Position numbers and translations under genes: made by a program. From Endozoicomonas sp. GU-1 (GTDB lineage: Bacteria > Pseudomonadota > Gammaproteobacteria > Pseudomonadales > Endozoicomonadaceae): DNA of 64,000 nt. Position 1 is the first letter of the stretch, and every line of letters starts with the position of its first letter. The stretch spans positions 3,286,001-3,350,000 of the forward strand of contig NZ_CP114771.1 of the NCBI RefSeq assembly GCF_027366395.1. The letters run 5' to 3'. Shown here piece by piece: positions 8,727 to 18,311 of this stretch. The notes below the pieces were generated by a model, which saw only the letters and a list, made by a program, of their open reading frames with translations, searched no databases and was not told where the DNA came from.

Positions 8727-9200
8727 ATGAATCAGATTACCCCGGAAGCACTGGAACAGATCATCCGTAAAGTGGTGGCTGAGCAGCTGACCAAACAGGC
8801 CACCGCCGCTGAATTTGACAAACACAGCGACCCTTCCGGTGTTGCCGTGATCAAGGCACCCACCGTCAAGTGCAAACCCTTTGATACCGGCAACCCCGGT
8901 GACAAGGTGTTTATCACCGACATCCTTGATCTGGATGAAAGCCCCCGCCTGGGCTGCGGCATGATGGAAATCCACCAGACCACATTTGACTGGACGCTGG
9001 AATACGACGAAGTGGATTACATCGTAGAAGGCACGTTGAAAATCATTATCGATGGCCGTGAGGTGGTTGGCCATGCCGGTGATGTGATGTTTATTCCCAA
9101 GGGCACAACGATTCAGTTCAGCGCCCCGGACTTCGCCCGCTTCATGTTTGTCGCTTACCCGGCCAACTGGGAAGAGATTGCACGTCAAAAGCAGCAGTAA
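8727..9200 (+). CDS. eutQ: Ethanolamine utilization cupin protein EutQ
   Basis: A 157-residue protein with an N-terminal amphipathic helix (ITPEALEQIIRKVVAEQL, an encapsulation-peptide type) and a C-terminal cupin barrel: DEVDYIVEGTLKIIIDGR, then GDVMFIPKGTTIQFSAP. EutQ of Salmonella has been reported to have acetate kinase activity. Here the usual EutQ N-terminal domain is encoded by the preceding gene, and this protein is correspondingly shorter than enteric EutQ (about 230 residues). The start ATG 8727 lies 34 bp after the previous stop. Confidence 0.9.
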   Translation: MNQITPEALEQIIRKVVAEQLTKQATAAEFDKHSDPSGVAVIKAPTVKCKPFDTGNPGDKVFITDILDLDESPRLGCGMMEIHQTTFDWTLEYDEVDYIVEGTLKIIIDGREVVGHAGDVMFIPKGTTIQFSAPDFARFMFVAYPANWEEIARQKQQ

Positions 9201-9262
9201 TGAAACATCCATGGCTGATGTTCCGTCAGCCATATCAATACAAGACAAGAGTCGTAAAAATC

Positions 9263-9642
9263 ATGAGTGGCAACTTTCAGGAGCACCGGGATAACGGGCT
9301 CGACAAAAAGAGCGCATCATTCAGGAATATGTACCCGGTAAACAGGTGACACTGGCGCACCTGATTGCCCATCCACAGGAAGACCTGGTGATCAAGCTGG
9401 GCCTTGATGCGGAAACCATCAGTGCCATCGGCATTATGACCATCACTCCCAGCGAAGCCTCCATGATTGCCGCCGACGTGGCAACCAAAGCGGCCGGTGT
9501 GGAAATCGGTTTTCTGGATCGTTTCTCCGGCTGCCTGGTAATTACCGGCGATGTAGGCAGTGTTGAAGCCGGCCTGAATGCCGCCATGGATATGCTCAGG
9601 GATAACCTGAAGTTCTCCCCTGCCCGGGTGACCAGATCTTGA
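9263..9642 (+). pseudogene. eutS: Shell protein EutS (BMC-H), frameshifted
   Basis: From about 9304 onward the frame encodes a nearly complete Eut[27 protein letters not shown], then [34 protein letters not shown]. However, that frame has a stop at 9292 and no ordinary start before a GTG at 9346, which would remove about 18 conserved residues. A good ATG at 9263 opens [16 protein letters not shown] in another frame and meets the EutS frame at CAAAAAG (9304-9310). One missing A in that run, or a -1 ribosomal shift or transcript slippage there, would join the two. EutS forms the bent hexamer of the shell. It lies between eutQ and eutP. Sequencing error, true inactivation and programmed slippage cannot be separated from one read. 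Confidence 0.75.
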
Positions 9643-9649
9643 TGAAAAG

Positions 9650-10078
9650 ATGATGAAAAAGATGATGTTGGTGGGCTCAACCACCGCAGGCAAAACCACG
9701 TTAACTCAGGCTCTCTATGGGCAGGAGCTGAAATACAAAAAAACCCAGGCCATGGAGTACAGTGATTACATACTCGATACGCCGGGTGAGTTTATCGAAA
9801 ACCGCCGTTTTTATGCCGCACTGATGTCATCTTCTGTGGATTATCAGGTCATCGCCGTAGTGCACGATTGTTCAAGAAAACTGAATCAGATCCCTCCGGG
9901 CTTTGCCAGTATGTTCAATCGGGAAGTGATTGGTATCATCACCAAGATCGACAGCGAAAAAGCCGATCCTGAGTTTTCACGAAAAGTACTTAAGGCGGCT
10001 GGCATCAAAACGATATTCGAAATCAGCGCTTACTCAGGCAGCGGCCTGGAGTCACTGAAAACCTGGCTTGAGCATTGA
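9650..10078 (+). CDS. eutP: EutP, Ras-like P-loop NTPase
   Basis: A 142-residue EutP/PduV-family protein. The Walker A motif is GSTTAGKTT, the switch region includes DTPGEF, and the base-recognition motif TKID is present. EutP of Salmonella has been reported as an ATP-dependent acetate kinase, while PduV is implicated in microcompartment positioning. It starts at ATG 9650, 7 bp after the eutS stop, and is the last gene of the cluster. No clear terminator follows before the HiPIP gene 104 bp downstream. Confidence 0.93.
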   Translation: MMKKMMLVGSTTAGKTTLTQALYGQELKYKKTQAMEYSDYILDTPGEFIENRRFYAALMSSSVDYQVIAVVHDCSRKLNQIPPGFASMFNREVIGIITKIDSEKADPEFSRKVLKAAGIKTIFEISAYSGSGLESLKTWLEH

Positions 10079-10182
10079 TTTCCCCCATGATCCGTGAGAT
10101 ATACCTACTCGTATAAATAGAAAAGTTTTAAACTTTGATACTATCAGGTTTAAAAAACATAAAAGTACGATGAGGTACTCCC

Positions 10183-10521
10183 ATGTCTGAAAAACCATTC
10201 GATTCTGAAAAGCGTGGCCCCACCCGGCGTCGGTTTCTACAACTGGCCGCAGCTTCCGCGCTTATTCCCCTTCTTAATATTCCCAGCCGCCAGGCCCGGG
10301 CTGCTGCGCTCCCCGCACTTGATGAGTCCAACCCTACCGCAATAGGGCTTTCCTATAAGAAGACACAGGCAGACGCTAAATCCATAGATGGCTACCAGGA
10401 AGGACGAAAATGTGAGAATTGCGCGCTCTATACCCCGGATAACCAGGGTTGCAGGCTTTTTCCAGCAAACTCCGTAGAACCGGAAGGATGGTGTAAAGCC
10501 TGGGTGCCAAAACCTGCCTGA
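10183..10521 (+). CDS. High-potential iron-sulfur protein (HiPIP), Tat-exported
   Basis: A 112-residue precursor with a twin-arginine signal (PTRRRFLQ at 13-20, followed by an Ala/Leu-rich stretch ending around ARA at 40). The four [4Fe-4S] ligands are Cys77, Cys80, Cys90 and Cys104, in the family pattern CxxC...C...GWC. HiPIPs are soluble periplasmic electron carriers. The start ATG has a GAGGT ribosome site. The gene stands alone between eutP and a coiled-coil gene and ends in a hairpin. Confidence 0.93.
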   Translation: MSEKPFDSEKRGPTRRRFLQLAAASALIPLLNIPSRQARAAALPALDESNPTAIGLSYKKTQADAKSIDGYQEGRKCENCALYTPDNQGCRLFPANSVEPEGWCKAWVPKPA

Positions 10522-10554
10522 TGGGTTAGTAAAGAACACCATTAATACTCACAC

Positions 10555-10586
10555 CCTCGTTCCCTCAAAGAAACCCGGGAACGAGG
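10555..10586 (+). terminator. Hairpin after the HiPIP gene
   Basis: CCTCGTTCCC and GGGAACGAGG form a perfect 10-bp stem around a 12-base loop, followed by CATTTCTCTG, a weak T-rich tail. Probable terminator of the HiPIP transcript. Confidence 0.65.
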
Positions 10587-10635
10587 CATTTCTCTGCTAT
10601 TCTCAACGCATCAAAAATAATCAGAAGTTGTCCTT

Positions 10636-10908
10636 ATGAACCACGATAAAGACAGTGATGCGCTCTGGAATGCTATTCATCAAATAGAGATCAGCGTTAA
10701 AAACTCACAGAATGATATAAAAAAACTGTTCCTGCACAGCGTGCGCCATGAAATAGCAATTGAGACACTGAACAAAAAGGTGGATGCCCACCAGCAGGAA
10801 AACCGTGAACGCTTCAACAGGATTGAAAATCGGCTTGATAACATTGATAACCGGTTTGACAAAGTTGAAGAGACACTTGCCATTATTGTGAACCACCTCA
10901 AGCCATGA
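10636..10908 (+). CDS. Small coiled-coil protein
   Basis: A 90-residue, highly charged protein that is almost entirely helical. From residue 45 it shows heptad-like repeats (RFNRIENRLDNIDNRFDKVEE), predicting a coiled coil. No membrane segment or signal. The family is not recognised; small proteins of this type often oligomerise or act as scaffolds. ATG 10636 is preceded by a weak ribosome site. Independent of its neighbours. Confidence 0.6.
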   Translation: MNHDKDSDALWNAIHQIEISVKNSQNDIKKLFLHSVRHEIAIETLNKKVDAHQQENRERFNRIENRLDNIDNRFDKVEETLAIIVNHLKP

Positions 10909-11020
10909 TCCGTTGTAACCAGGATCTCGCTCCCACGCTTTTGGGTCCTTCACTCCATTGCCCAACAATACCCTACCGATAAGCCTCCCTCAGCGGCGGC
11001 TCTATCGGGCTATCAAATGT

Positions 11021-12583
11021 TTACAGCGCGTTCAGATGATTAATACACCACCGGGCCCGCTTCAGGATGGCATTCCTGTCCGCTGAACCCTTTTTGTCCC
11101 ACCCTTTATAAACCAGGGCAGTCCGGGGATTGTTCTGCAACATCTCCCGGTGTTTCTCCATAAAATGCCAGTAAAGACTGTTTAAAGGGCAGGCGCTTTC
11201 TGTCTCTTTTTCCTTCACCTGGTAAACACAGCCCGGGCAATAGTCACTCATTTTCTGCACATAATTACCACTGCCTGCATAGGGTTTTGATGCCACCATG
11301 CCTCCGTCGGCATACTGCGACATGCCCCGGGTATTGGGCAGCTCTACCCACTGAATCGCATCGATATAAATGCCCAGATACCACTGGTCGACCTGATCAG
11401 GATCAATACCCGCCAGCAAGCAGAAGTTGCCGGTAATCATCAACCGCTGAATATGATGCGCATAGGCATACTGCAATGACTGAGTAATGGCATGGCGCAT
11501 ACAGTTCATGTGTGTCTGACCGGTCCAGAACCAATCAGGCAGATCGCTGGTCGCTTTCAGGTAGTTCATGGACTCGTAGTCCGGCATATTGCTCCAGTAA
11601 ACACCCCGGATATATTCACGCCACCCCAGGATCTGACGGACAAAGCCTTCTATTTGCGCCAGTGAAATCGCTTCAGGGTTTTCCCGCCAGGCGCTGATCG
11701 CCTTATCAATCACCTGTTTCGGGTGGAGCATTTTGGTATTCAGGGCAAAGGAGAGCCGGGAATGGTAAAGACTCCACTGATGGTCACTGTTCGCAGTCAT
11801 GGCATCCTGAAACTGACCAAAATGTGGCAAACAATGGGTGCAGAAATAATTGAGTAATGTTAATGACTGCTGACGGGTAATCGGCCAGAGCAGATGAGTG
11901 CCAATATCACCGAAGCTCTGTACCTTATGGCGTTTCAGCCGTTCCAGTACGGACGCGGTTGAACTGGCAAACATTAAGGGTTCCGGGATCGCGTCAAGAT
12001 CAGCAGCTTTGAGCTTACAGCGATTATCTGCATCATAATTCCACTGTCCGCCTTCCGGCTGGCCATCACACATCAGAACATCATGCTGCTGGCGCATCTT
12101 TCGGTAGAACGTTTCCATTCTGCCGGGTTTACCGGGCTTGAACCGTTTGCCAAGCGCCTCAAACGGAACCAGAAAATGTTCGGTATCCCACTCTTTTTTA
12201 AAGAGGGCTTTATCGGGTTCAAAATCTCTTAACTGTGCCAGCAAACGGTATTCATCGGGCCTCTGGTATTCAAAACGGGTCACTGCATATTGCTGGCACA
12301 GGTGAAGAATCAATGATGGCAGGTCGGCAAAGTCTTTGGTTTCATCCAGCGTCAAATGCAGAACCTGATGCCCCGCTTTCTGCAATGCCGTGGCAAATTG
12401 TTCCATGGCGAGAAAGAAGCCACAGATTTTTTGTACATGGTGCTTAACGTAACCGGTTTCCTGAAGCAGTTCGGCAATTACATAAATACAGTCGTCGTCC
12501 TGCTTGCTGAACCAGCTGTGGCGGGCGTTGAGCTGGTCTCCAAGAATCAGCCTGAGGGTAGAGTAGCGTTTATTGTTTTTCAT
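11021..12583 (-). CDS. Cryptochrome/photolyase-related protein (PhrB/CryB type)
   Basis: A 520-residue member of the deoxyribodipyrimidine photolyase-related family with the N-terminal [10 protein letters not shown]. The FAD-binding C-terminal half contains [11 protein letters not shown], then [28 protein letters not shown] and [12 protein letters not shown]. Cysteines around YCPGC and the later [10 protein letters not shown] fit the [4Fe-4S] cluster of bacterial (6-4) photolyases. The likely role is light-driven repair of (6-4) photoproducts; a signalling role is the alternative. Its start overlaps the upstream DUF2256 gene by 14 bp. A second, DASH-type gene lies 3 kb away. Confidence 0.9.
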   Translation of the reverse strand: MKNNKRYSTLRLILGDQLNARHSWFSKQDDDCIYVIAELLQETGYVKHHVQKICGFFLAMEQFATALQKAGHQVLHLTLDETKDFADLPSLILHLCQQYAVTRFEYQRPDEYRLLAQLRDFEPDKALFKKEWDTEHFLVPFEALGKRFKPGKPGRMETFYRKMRQQHDVLMCDGQPEGGQWNYDADNRCKLKAADLDAIPEPLMFASSTASVLERLKRHKVQSFGDIGTHLLWPITRQQSLTLLNYFCTHCLPHFGQFQDAMTANSDHQWSLYHSRLSFALNTKMLHPKQVIDKAISAWRENPEAISLAQIEGFVRQILGWREYIRGVYWSNMPDYESMNYLKATSDLPDWFWTGQTHMNCMRHAITQSLQYAYAHHIQRLMITGNFCLLAGIDPDQVDQWYLGIYIDAIQWVELPNTRGMSQYADGGMVASKPYAGSGNYVQKMSDYCPGCVYQVKEKETESACPLNSLYWHFMEKHREMLQNNPRTALVYKGWDKKGSADRNAILKRARWCINHLNAL

Positions 12584-12755
12584 CCATCACCCGGTTTCGT
12601 TGAGATCGGCAGCGCCTTGAACAGTAACGAACCTCCTCCCAACAGCGTTCCCATTTTTTTCGCCAGGAAAAAGGACGATGGCAGACGGGGCATTGCTTTT
12701 GTGCGGTTCGATCAATCTTGTTGTCAGCAGTTCTTGCTCTTTGAGAGTGCTTCAT
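12570..12755 (-). CDS. DUF2256 zinc-ribbon-like protein
   Basis: A 61-residue protein with CPVC and a later YCSRRC, and the invariant RPFSWRKKW between them, typical of DUF2256. The two Cys pairs suggest a small metal-binding fold. Genes of this family often adjoin cryptochrome/photolyase genes, as here, where its end overlaps the photolyase-like start by 14 bp. Biochemical role unknown. Confidence 0.85.
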   Translation of the reverse strand: MKHSQRARTADNKIDRTAQKQCPVCHRPFSWRKKWERCWEEVRYCSRRCRSQRNRVMDEKQ

Positions 12756-12757
12756 GC

Positions 12758-13012
12758 CTACTTTACGTTAAATTGACCGGTCCGGCTCAGAACAACCTCA
12801 TCGCTACGGACCAAAGAGTATTCAAGACAACTCAACACCGGGTATTCAGTAAAAGTCAGGGCATTGTTATACCACAGAAACATCATATTCACCGGCAGAG
12901 GCATTGACAGATCAGGATTCATAAACTTGACTGGACAATTCGTGATCTGCCCAAGGTGGTTGCCTGGCCAGTCATTCTCAATCTCTTTTAATAAATCAAA
13001 AATTGAGGACAA
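12758..13012 (-). CDS. Possible small ORF upstream of DUF2256
   Basis: An 84-codon frame from TTG 13012 ends 2 bp before the DUF2256 start, the spacing of an operon. The product is aromatic-rich ([16 protein letters not shown]) with no recognised domain. Its start is divergent from, and abuts, the ribosome site of the propeller-like gene at 13016. It may be real because of the tight spacing, but there is no family support. Confidence 0.3.
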   Translation of the reverse strand: MSSIFDLLKEIENDWPGNHLGQITNCPVKFMNPDLSMPLPVNMMFLWYNNALTFTEYPVLSCLEYSLVRSDEVVLSRTGQFNVK

Positions 13013-13015
13013 TTG

Positions 13016-14230
13016 ATGTCTAATCCTCTGAGTCCCAACTTTTGTCGTCATACCCTGAACAATACTCAGCCGATACCTGACGCGGCAGCAAATTCCTGCT
13101 CTGCGGGATTTGGTCCCCACCGTATCACCAGCACTGACGACGGGACAACCGGATGGCTTGATTCCGGACATGAACTACCTGAGGGTGGTGGTGCCAGCAA
13201 AATGCTGGGAGACTCTCGGATTACGACAGTGTCCGAGGCTGACTGCAGACAACAACTCAACCCGTCACATTCATTGCCCCTGCCCACCTCCGAATTCCTG
13301 AGTGTGCCTGCTAATGCTGCTTCAGTAACGTGCTGTGAAGGTGACAACCTACCTCTGCAACCCGCCCCGGCAGCAGCAGAAAATATTCGTGGGACCGGTT
13401 CAGAGGCTACGGCCTCAGTCCTTGAGTCAGAGGCAACCGGACTGGATCATAAAGGCTGCGACCTCAGGCACACCGACGCATGCTGGAATGATACCCGATG
13501 GATCGAACTGAACCAGAAAAGGTTTGATGAAGCCGATCAAAGGGCGTGCTCCCGGTTGTATTCATACTTACCCTTGGCAACGGTAAAGCGGCTGGATAAG
13601 AAATATCAACTGGCGTCAGGTTTTTACCTTCCGGTCATAAGAGATGATCGGGAGGAAACAAGCCACAGCCGCATCAAAATAACACGGTGCAGTGACGGTC
13701 AGGTCCTGGTGGATCTCATTCGGCATGGCTTGAACCCAGTACACAATTTCTTTCAGTGCAAGAACCAGGACTGGGTTTTGACGGGTAAGTCAGTATATTC
13801 GACGCTTCTGGTCAATCTATCCACTGGAATACATTACCCACAACGGGGCGATCATTTCAATTTGCTTAATTTTTGCTGGGGCCAGGCCATTCCCAGTCCC
13901 GATGGGAATACGCTGGCCGTCAATGGACAGTTTCCGCGTTACAGTAGTAGTGTAGCGCTGCAGTTTTTTGATTTCTCCAATCCTGAAGAAGGCTTCAGAA
14001 TGCTGAAATCAGAACGCTACTTTTATCCACTCCTTGCGGAGTACACCGTGCCAACCTGGGACTTCAGCCGTGACAATGAAACAGTCATTACCTTTAATGC
14101 GGAGGAAGAGGAATACGTTGACACGGACGATTTGAGAAAAAGAAGAGCCTTCACCGTCTACTCGGTCACTTTACGCCGGGCAGGTGACCGGATGGTCGAA
14201 GAACGGAGAGAACAGATCAAGAAAAGTTGA
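13016..14230 (+). CDS. Propeller-like hypothetical protein
   Basis: A 404-residue protein. The first about 160 residues are low-complexity, Pro/Ser/Ala-rich and rich in Cys, with no signal peptide. From about residue 190 it has WD40-like blade features: repeated segments of the type IPSPDGNTLAVNG and WDFSRDNETVITF. The ATG at 13016 is preceded by TTGAGGA. It resembles in style, but is not obviously homologous to, the two larger beta-propeller proteins at 21.4-27.1 kb. Such proteins usually mediate protein contacts and, in host-associated bacteria, some are secreted effectors; that role is inference only. Confidence 0.6.
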   Translation: MSNPLSPNFCRHTLNNTQPIPDAAANSCSAGFGPHRITSTDDGTTGWLDSGHELPEGGGASKMLGDSRITTVSEADCRQQLNPSHSLPLPTSEFLSVPANAASVTCCEGDNLPLQPAPAAAENIRGTGSEATASVLESEATGLDHKGCDLRHTDACWNDTRWIELNQKRFDEADQRACSRLYSYLPLATVKRLDKKYQLASGFYLPVIRDDREETSHSRIKITRCSDGQVLVDLIRHGLNPVHNFFQCKNQDWVLTGKSVYSTLLVNLSTGIHYPQRGDHFNLLNFCWGQAIPSPDGNTLAVNGQFPRYSSSVALQFFDFSNPEEGFRMLKSERYFYPLLAEYTVPTWDFSRDNETVITFNAEEEEYVDTDDLRKRRAFTVYSVTLRRAGDRMVEERREQIKKS

Positions 14231-14498
14231 CTGTAGAATTGGCTACTGACTGAAAGTGATTATATTTGATCTCGTGATCGTTGACAGGCTCTACCCCGTT
14301 TGAATTTTTCATTAACAAGCTGGTCAGAGTCGCTAACTAAAACTAATCTCTTCATTTAACCGTTTCTATTTCAAATACTTACATTGCGAAAACTGCTATC
14401 CCAATGGATATATCGCCGTATGCCGGTTATCCCCGAAACCTGTTAGATTCCCCCTGAAAAAGGCACGACTTCCACCTGACCCAGGGCTTTCAGATCCC

Positions 14499-15323
14499 AT
14501 GCTGAGCTATCAACACCACTACCACGCGGGTAATCATGCCGATGTACTCAAACACTGGCTGTTGCTGGCCTGCGTGCGGCACATGCAGAAAAAAGACACG
14601 CCTTTTGACTATATCGACACCCATGCCGGTGCCGGTCTCTACCGATTGGACTCAGCCATGGCCCGCAAGACAGCAGAAAGCGATGAGGGTGTCCTGAAGC
14701 TGGACTGGCAAAAGCTGCGAGGTCTCAATGACTACCACGGCCAGATTGCCGACGATATCCGTGCCAAACGTTACCCGGGCTCACCATTGCTGGTAAAGCG
14801 GCTGTTGCGGCCCGGTGACAAAGCCTGGCTGTATGAAATGCATCCACAAACCATCGCTGAATTACGTCAGAATTGTGAACATCGTCGTCTTTGTCATGTT
14901 CGCCAGGAAGACGGTTTTAAAGGCCTGCCAGCTCTTCTGCCCACAGCCAGCCGTCGTGCATTGGTATTGATGGATCCCTCTTATGAGATCAAGTCGGACT
15001 ATCAGACAGTGGTTAAGGTGATGGAAGCCGCCCATGTAAAAATGCCACAGGCCATGCTGTTGCTTTGGTATCCCGTGGTGGACAGGCAGCAGATTCGACA
15101 GATGGAAAAGGGCTTTGCCAAAAGCAAGATATGCAATACCCACCTGTTTGAAATGGGCGTTGCCGACCCCGGCCAACCCGGTATGACCGCGTCAGGCATG
15201 GTGGTTGTGAATCCCCCCTGGACCCTGGCGGATGACTTCATCCGAATCATGCCACAGGTATCGGCCCACCTGGCGAAAGACCACAAGGCCCGCTGGCGGC
15301 ATCAGCTGTTAGCCGCCGAATGA
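14499..15323 (+). CDS. rlmJ: 23S rRNA (adenine-2030-N6)-methyltransferase RlmJ
   Basis: A 274-residue protein matching E. coli RlmJ (280) over its length: the opening MLSYQHHYHAGNHADVLKHW, the SAM-binding DTHAGAGLY and the C-terminal GMVVVNPPW. The catalytic motif reads DPSY (159-162), where E. coli has DPPY; the Asp and Tyr are retained. RlmJ methylates A2030 of 23S rRNA during ribosome assembly. It converges with the DASH cryptochrome gene, the two stops being adjacent. The 268 bp before it hold no gene I can identify. Confidence 0.95.
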   Translation: MLSYQHHYHAGNHADVLKHWLLLACVRHMQKKDTPFDYIDTHAGAGLYRLDSAMARKTAESDEGVLKLDWQKLRGLNDYHGQIADDIRAKRYPGSPLLVKRLLRPGDKAWLYEMHPQTIAELRQNCEHRRLCHVRQEDGFKGLPALLPTASRRALVLMDPSYEIKSDYQTVVKVMEAAHVKMPQAMLLLWYPVVDRQQIRQMEKGFAKSKICNTHLFEMGVADPGQPGMTASGMVVVNPPWTLADDFIRIMPQVSAHLAKDHKARWRHQLLAAE

Positions 15324-16634
15324 TTACGGCATGATAGGCCAGTCAGCCGCATCAACACTGTCGAGAGGGTAGGTTTTATGCCCTCCCCAACGGTTGATAT
15401 AGTGGCCATCAGGATCGAACTGCTGAGCCTGTTTATCCAGATTAAAATGGCGACTCCCTCTTGGGTCAGCACCCACGCCCGCCAGATACTGCCAGTTGCC
15501 CCAGTTGCTGCCCACGTCATAATCCACCAGCTGCTGCTCAAACCAGGCGGCTCCGTAGCGCCAGTCCATCCCCAGTTCATGAATAAAGCAGCTGGCCACT
15601 ATCTGCCGCCCACGGTTGGACAGGTAACCGGTGGCCTGCAGCTCTTTCATACAGGCGTTCACAATGGGCCAGGGGGTATTACCGGCGCACCATTTCTGAA
15701 ACCGTTCCGGGTAAAAGCAGGACAACCGACACTTATCCCGGATGCCTCTGGATGAAAACAGCCGAACACCATGCTTCAGGGCGTACCATTGGAAATATTC
15801 ACGCCACAGCAATTCAAATTGAATCCAGTAGGTGGATTCATTGGCCATAATCAATGACTCATAATGCCGGAGTGCCTGAAAAATCTGCCGGGCGGAGAGA
15901 CAGCCATGGGCCAGCCAGGGTGAAAATTTGGTTGAGGTCTCCCAACCCTGCAAGGCGTTTCGCGTCTCTTTATAGGTGGTTGGCTGCAGCGCTGAAAAAT
16001 AGTGCTTCAGATGCTCTGCCCCTGCCGTTTCACCACCGGTAAACGGGCTGTTGGTTTTGGCCTTTGCCGGTAACCTGTCGGAATGGTAATTCAAACCGGG
16101 CATGGGCCCTGGCATGATATCCGGTGCGGTAGCGGCTTCGGTAATGGGCAGATGTTCGACATGCTTTCGGAACTGAGTAAATGTTTCCGGCAGCTCGTCC
16201 AGGGCAAATGGCAGATCGTTCTGGTGAAAGAGCGTAAATGTTTCAACTTCATTGAAGGTGACTGCCGGGAAGTTCTGTTTGAGACTTTGCCAATAGGCAC
16301 TCTCCTGAAAACCCGTATTACGGCTGCGATAGACCGCATCGATTTTATGGGCTTTCAGCATTTGTTCGATTGCTTGATACGGACTTTGCAAACGCACCAA
16401 CAGTTTTTGCCGTCGCTGTTCAAGCTGTGATTCAAGCTGTTGAATACTCTCCCACAGGAAACGCCAGCGATGCTCACCCATCACCCTTGACTGGTAACGG
16501 CCTGGCTTAAACCAGGCAGGGTCAACACAATAGACACACACCAGATGTTTACAGCTGGCAGCGGCCTGCATCAAGGCCCGGTTATCACTCAGCCTCAAAT
16601 CGTTGGTAAACAGAAACAGCGTTATTCCCTGCAA
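15324..16634 (-). CDS. DASH-type cryptochrome
   Basis: A 436-residue photolyase/cryptochrome with DASH-family landmarks: FTNDLRLSDNRAL at the N-terminus, FSPWLAHGCLS, FELLWREYFQWYALKHG, GYLSNRGRQIVAS and NWGNWQYLAGVGADPRG. It binds FAD and an antenna chromophore; DASH proteins repair cyclobutane dimers mainly in single-stranded DNA. The start is TTG 16634, supported by GGAGGG 9 bases upstream; no nearer ATG preserves the conserved N-terminus. It ends one base after the convergent rlmJ. The 220 bp upstream separate it from eut cluster 2. Confidence 0.93.
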   Translation of the reverse strand: MQGITLFLFTNDLRLSDNRALMQAAASCKHLVCVYCVDPAWFKPGRYQSRVMGEHRWRFLWESIQQLESQLEQRRQKLLVRLQSPYQAIEQMLKAHKIDAVYRSRNTGFQESAYWQSLKQNFPAVTFNEVETFTLFHQNDLPFALDELPETFTQFRKHVEHLPITEAATAPDIMPGPMPGLNYHSDRLPAKAKTNSPFTGGETAGAEHLKHYFSALQPTTYKETRNALQGWETSTKFSPWLAHGCLSARQIFQALRHYESLIMANESTYWIQFELLWREYFQWYALKHGVRLFSSRGIRDKCRLSCFYPERFQKWCAGNTPWPIVNACMKELQATGYLSNRGRQIVASCFIHELGMDWRYGAAWFEQQLVDYDVGSNWGNWQYLAGVGADPRGSRHFNLDKQAQQFDPDGHYINRWGGHKTYPLDSVDAADWPIMP

Positions 16635-16854
16635 GAGCGATACCCTCCAAACCTTCTAGCACTAATACCTGTTTGTACGTTAATTTTCCCAAACCACGGC
16701 AAACAGCCAGCAACGGCCGGTAACTCCATGTAATTTATAAACATTTAATGTTTTATCAGTAAACACATCAAATCTGTTTTGGTTTTATGTCCTCTCAGGT
16801 AAAGTAGCCTGTGCTGCAAAATGATTGTTGTATTCCTCCCAGCCATAGACCGAA

Positions 16855-18294
16855 ATGTTCAGACACTTTACCGGTAATCAGTCTGTAATGATGATTGGCC
16901 TCGACTTTGGTTCTACCACCAGCCGTGCCATGATTGCCTCTGCATACCTTGAACGCAATCCGATAACCGAGCGGATGGAGCTGGGCAAACCAGAACTGAT
17001 CTATCGCTCCGACGCCATACTGACACCCTTTGAAGAGGGTGAACTCTGCACGGAGGCCATTAATAACTGTCTTGAACAATGGTTAGCAGAAAGTGGCATT
17101 GATTGTGATCAGCTCTTTTCCGGTGGCGTCATTATCACCGGCCTGGCGGCTGAAAAGCAAAATGCCCGGGCCATTGCCTGCTCCGTGCGGGAGAAAGTGA
17201 ACCAGGCCATTGTTGCCACGGCGGACGATCCTTGTATGGAGTCCTGGCTTGCCTTTATGGGCAACAGCCTTGAGCTTTCCCGGGCAACGCCAGAAGTGCC
17301 CTTTATCAATCTGGACATTGGTGGAGGAACCACCAACCCGGCACTGGGGATAGACGGCAATGTTATAGAATCAGGATGTTACTATATCGGAGCCCGCCAC
17401 TTTCAGTTTGCACCGGGGACCTACCGGTTGCTGGAAGTATCCAACCATGGTCAACAACTTCTGGAACAACTGAACCTGCAGTTATCCATCGGTGACGAGT
17501 GCAGCCAAAACAATATCGACCAGATCGTCCGCTATTATATCCGGGCACTGGAAGCCATGGTCACCGGCGATCATCACTGGTTCGACCAGGGCGATGGGCA
17601 GCAGCTCTGCCAGGTAGCCTTTCAACCGGATGCCCATGCTTTGCGACGGGCTGCGATTACCTTTTCCGGCGGTGTCGGCGAACTCCTTTACCAATACGCA
17701 GCGACGGGTCAACTGCCCGACATTACGGCCTTTGGTGATTTGGGCGTGGACCTGTGCAAAGCCATTGCCGACTCGGAAATCCTATGCCGCAACATTGCCC
17801 ACTACATTCCCGAGTATCAGGGACGGGCAACAGTCTATGGCCTGGCACTGCACAGCGCCGAACTCTCCGGTAACACGCTGTTTATGCCAAAGCCGGAGCA
17901 GCTGCCGGTTAATGACCTGCCCATTGTCGCCCGTCTGAACCTTGATGCCGATGAGAATCGCATCCGGCGGGCCATCGAACTGGCCAGAAAGACCCACAAT
18001 GGCGGCTGTATACGTATTACGCTTAAAGATGATAATTATCCCAGCTTTAAAGAGCTGAAAGGCTTTGGTGAAAAGTTGGCCGAAATGCTGTCCGGCTTTC
18101 CACAGGAACTCCCTCTGCTGTTGCTGGTCCCCAAAGACTTTGGCAAGGTGATCGGTAACTATGCCAGCCACTGGGGGAAGCTGCCCGTGAATCTGATGGC
18201 AGTGGATGAAGTGCCGGATCGCAAAGCCGGGTTTGTCAGCCTCGGTAAAGTGAAAAACTTTGTCATACCCGTTTACTTCTATGGGATGCATTAA
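16855..18294 (+). CDS. EutA paralogue (lyase-reactivating factor), cluster 2
   Basis: A 479-residue actin/Hsp70-fold ATPase related to EutA, which releases damaged cobalamin from ethanolamine ammonia-lyase. Phosphate loop 1 is LDFGSTTS and phosphate loop 2 is [20 protein letters not shown] and FSGGVGELLY also match EutA. It is clearly diverged from the canonical EutA at 28644. It lies upstream of the EutB-EutC fusion, with a lipocalin gene between, so it is probably the dedicated reactivase of that fusion (inference). Start is either ATG 16855 or ATG 16888; neither has a strong ribosome site. Confidence 0.85.
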   Translation: MFRHFTGNQSVMMIGLDFGSTTSRAMIASAYLERNPITERMELGKPELIYRSDAILTPFEEGELCTEAINNCLEQWLAESGIDCDQLFSGGVIITGLAAEKQNARAIACSVREKVNQAIVATADDPCMESWLAFMGNSLELSRATPEVPFINLDIGGGTTNPALGIDGNVIESGCYYIGARHFQFAPGTYRLLEVSNHGQQLLEQLNLQLSIGDECSQNNIDQIVRYYIRALEAMVTGDHHWFDQGDGQQLCQVAFQPDAHALRRAAITFSGGVGELLYQYAATGQLPDITAFGDLGVDLCKAIADSEILCRNIAHYIPEYQGRATVYGLALHSAELSGNTLFMPKPEQLPVNDLPIVARLNLDADENRIRRAIELARKTHNGGCIRITLKDDNYPSFKELKGFGEKLAEMLSGFPQELPLLLLVPKDFGKVIGNYASHWGKLPVNLMAVDEVPDRKAGFVSLGKVKNFVIPVYFYGMH

Positions 18295-18311
18295 AAGAAG
18301 GATGCAACGCT

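Noticed and set aside
9346-9642. GTG 9346 as the true eutS start
   Set aside because: It would delete conserved residues ([13 protein letters not shown]) that are plainly encoded just upstream, and it lacks a ribosome site.
16635-16854. A cobalamin riboswitch before the EutA paralogue
   Set aside because: I could not find the conserved B12-box or a matching fold here or before the other eut clusters.
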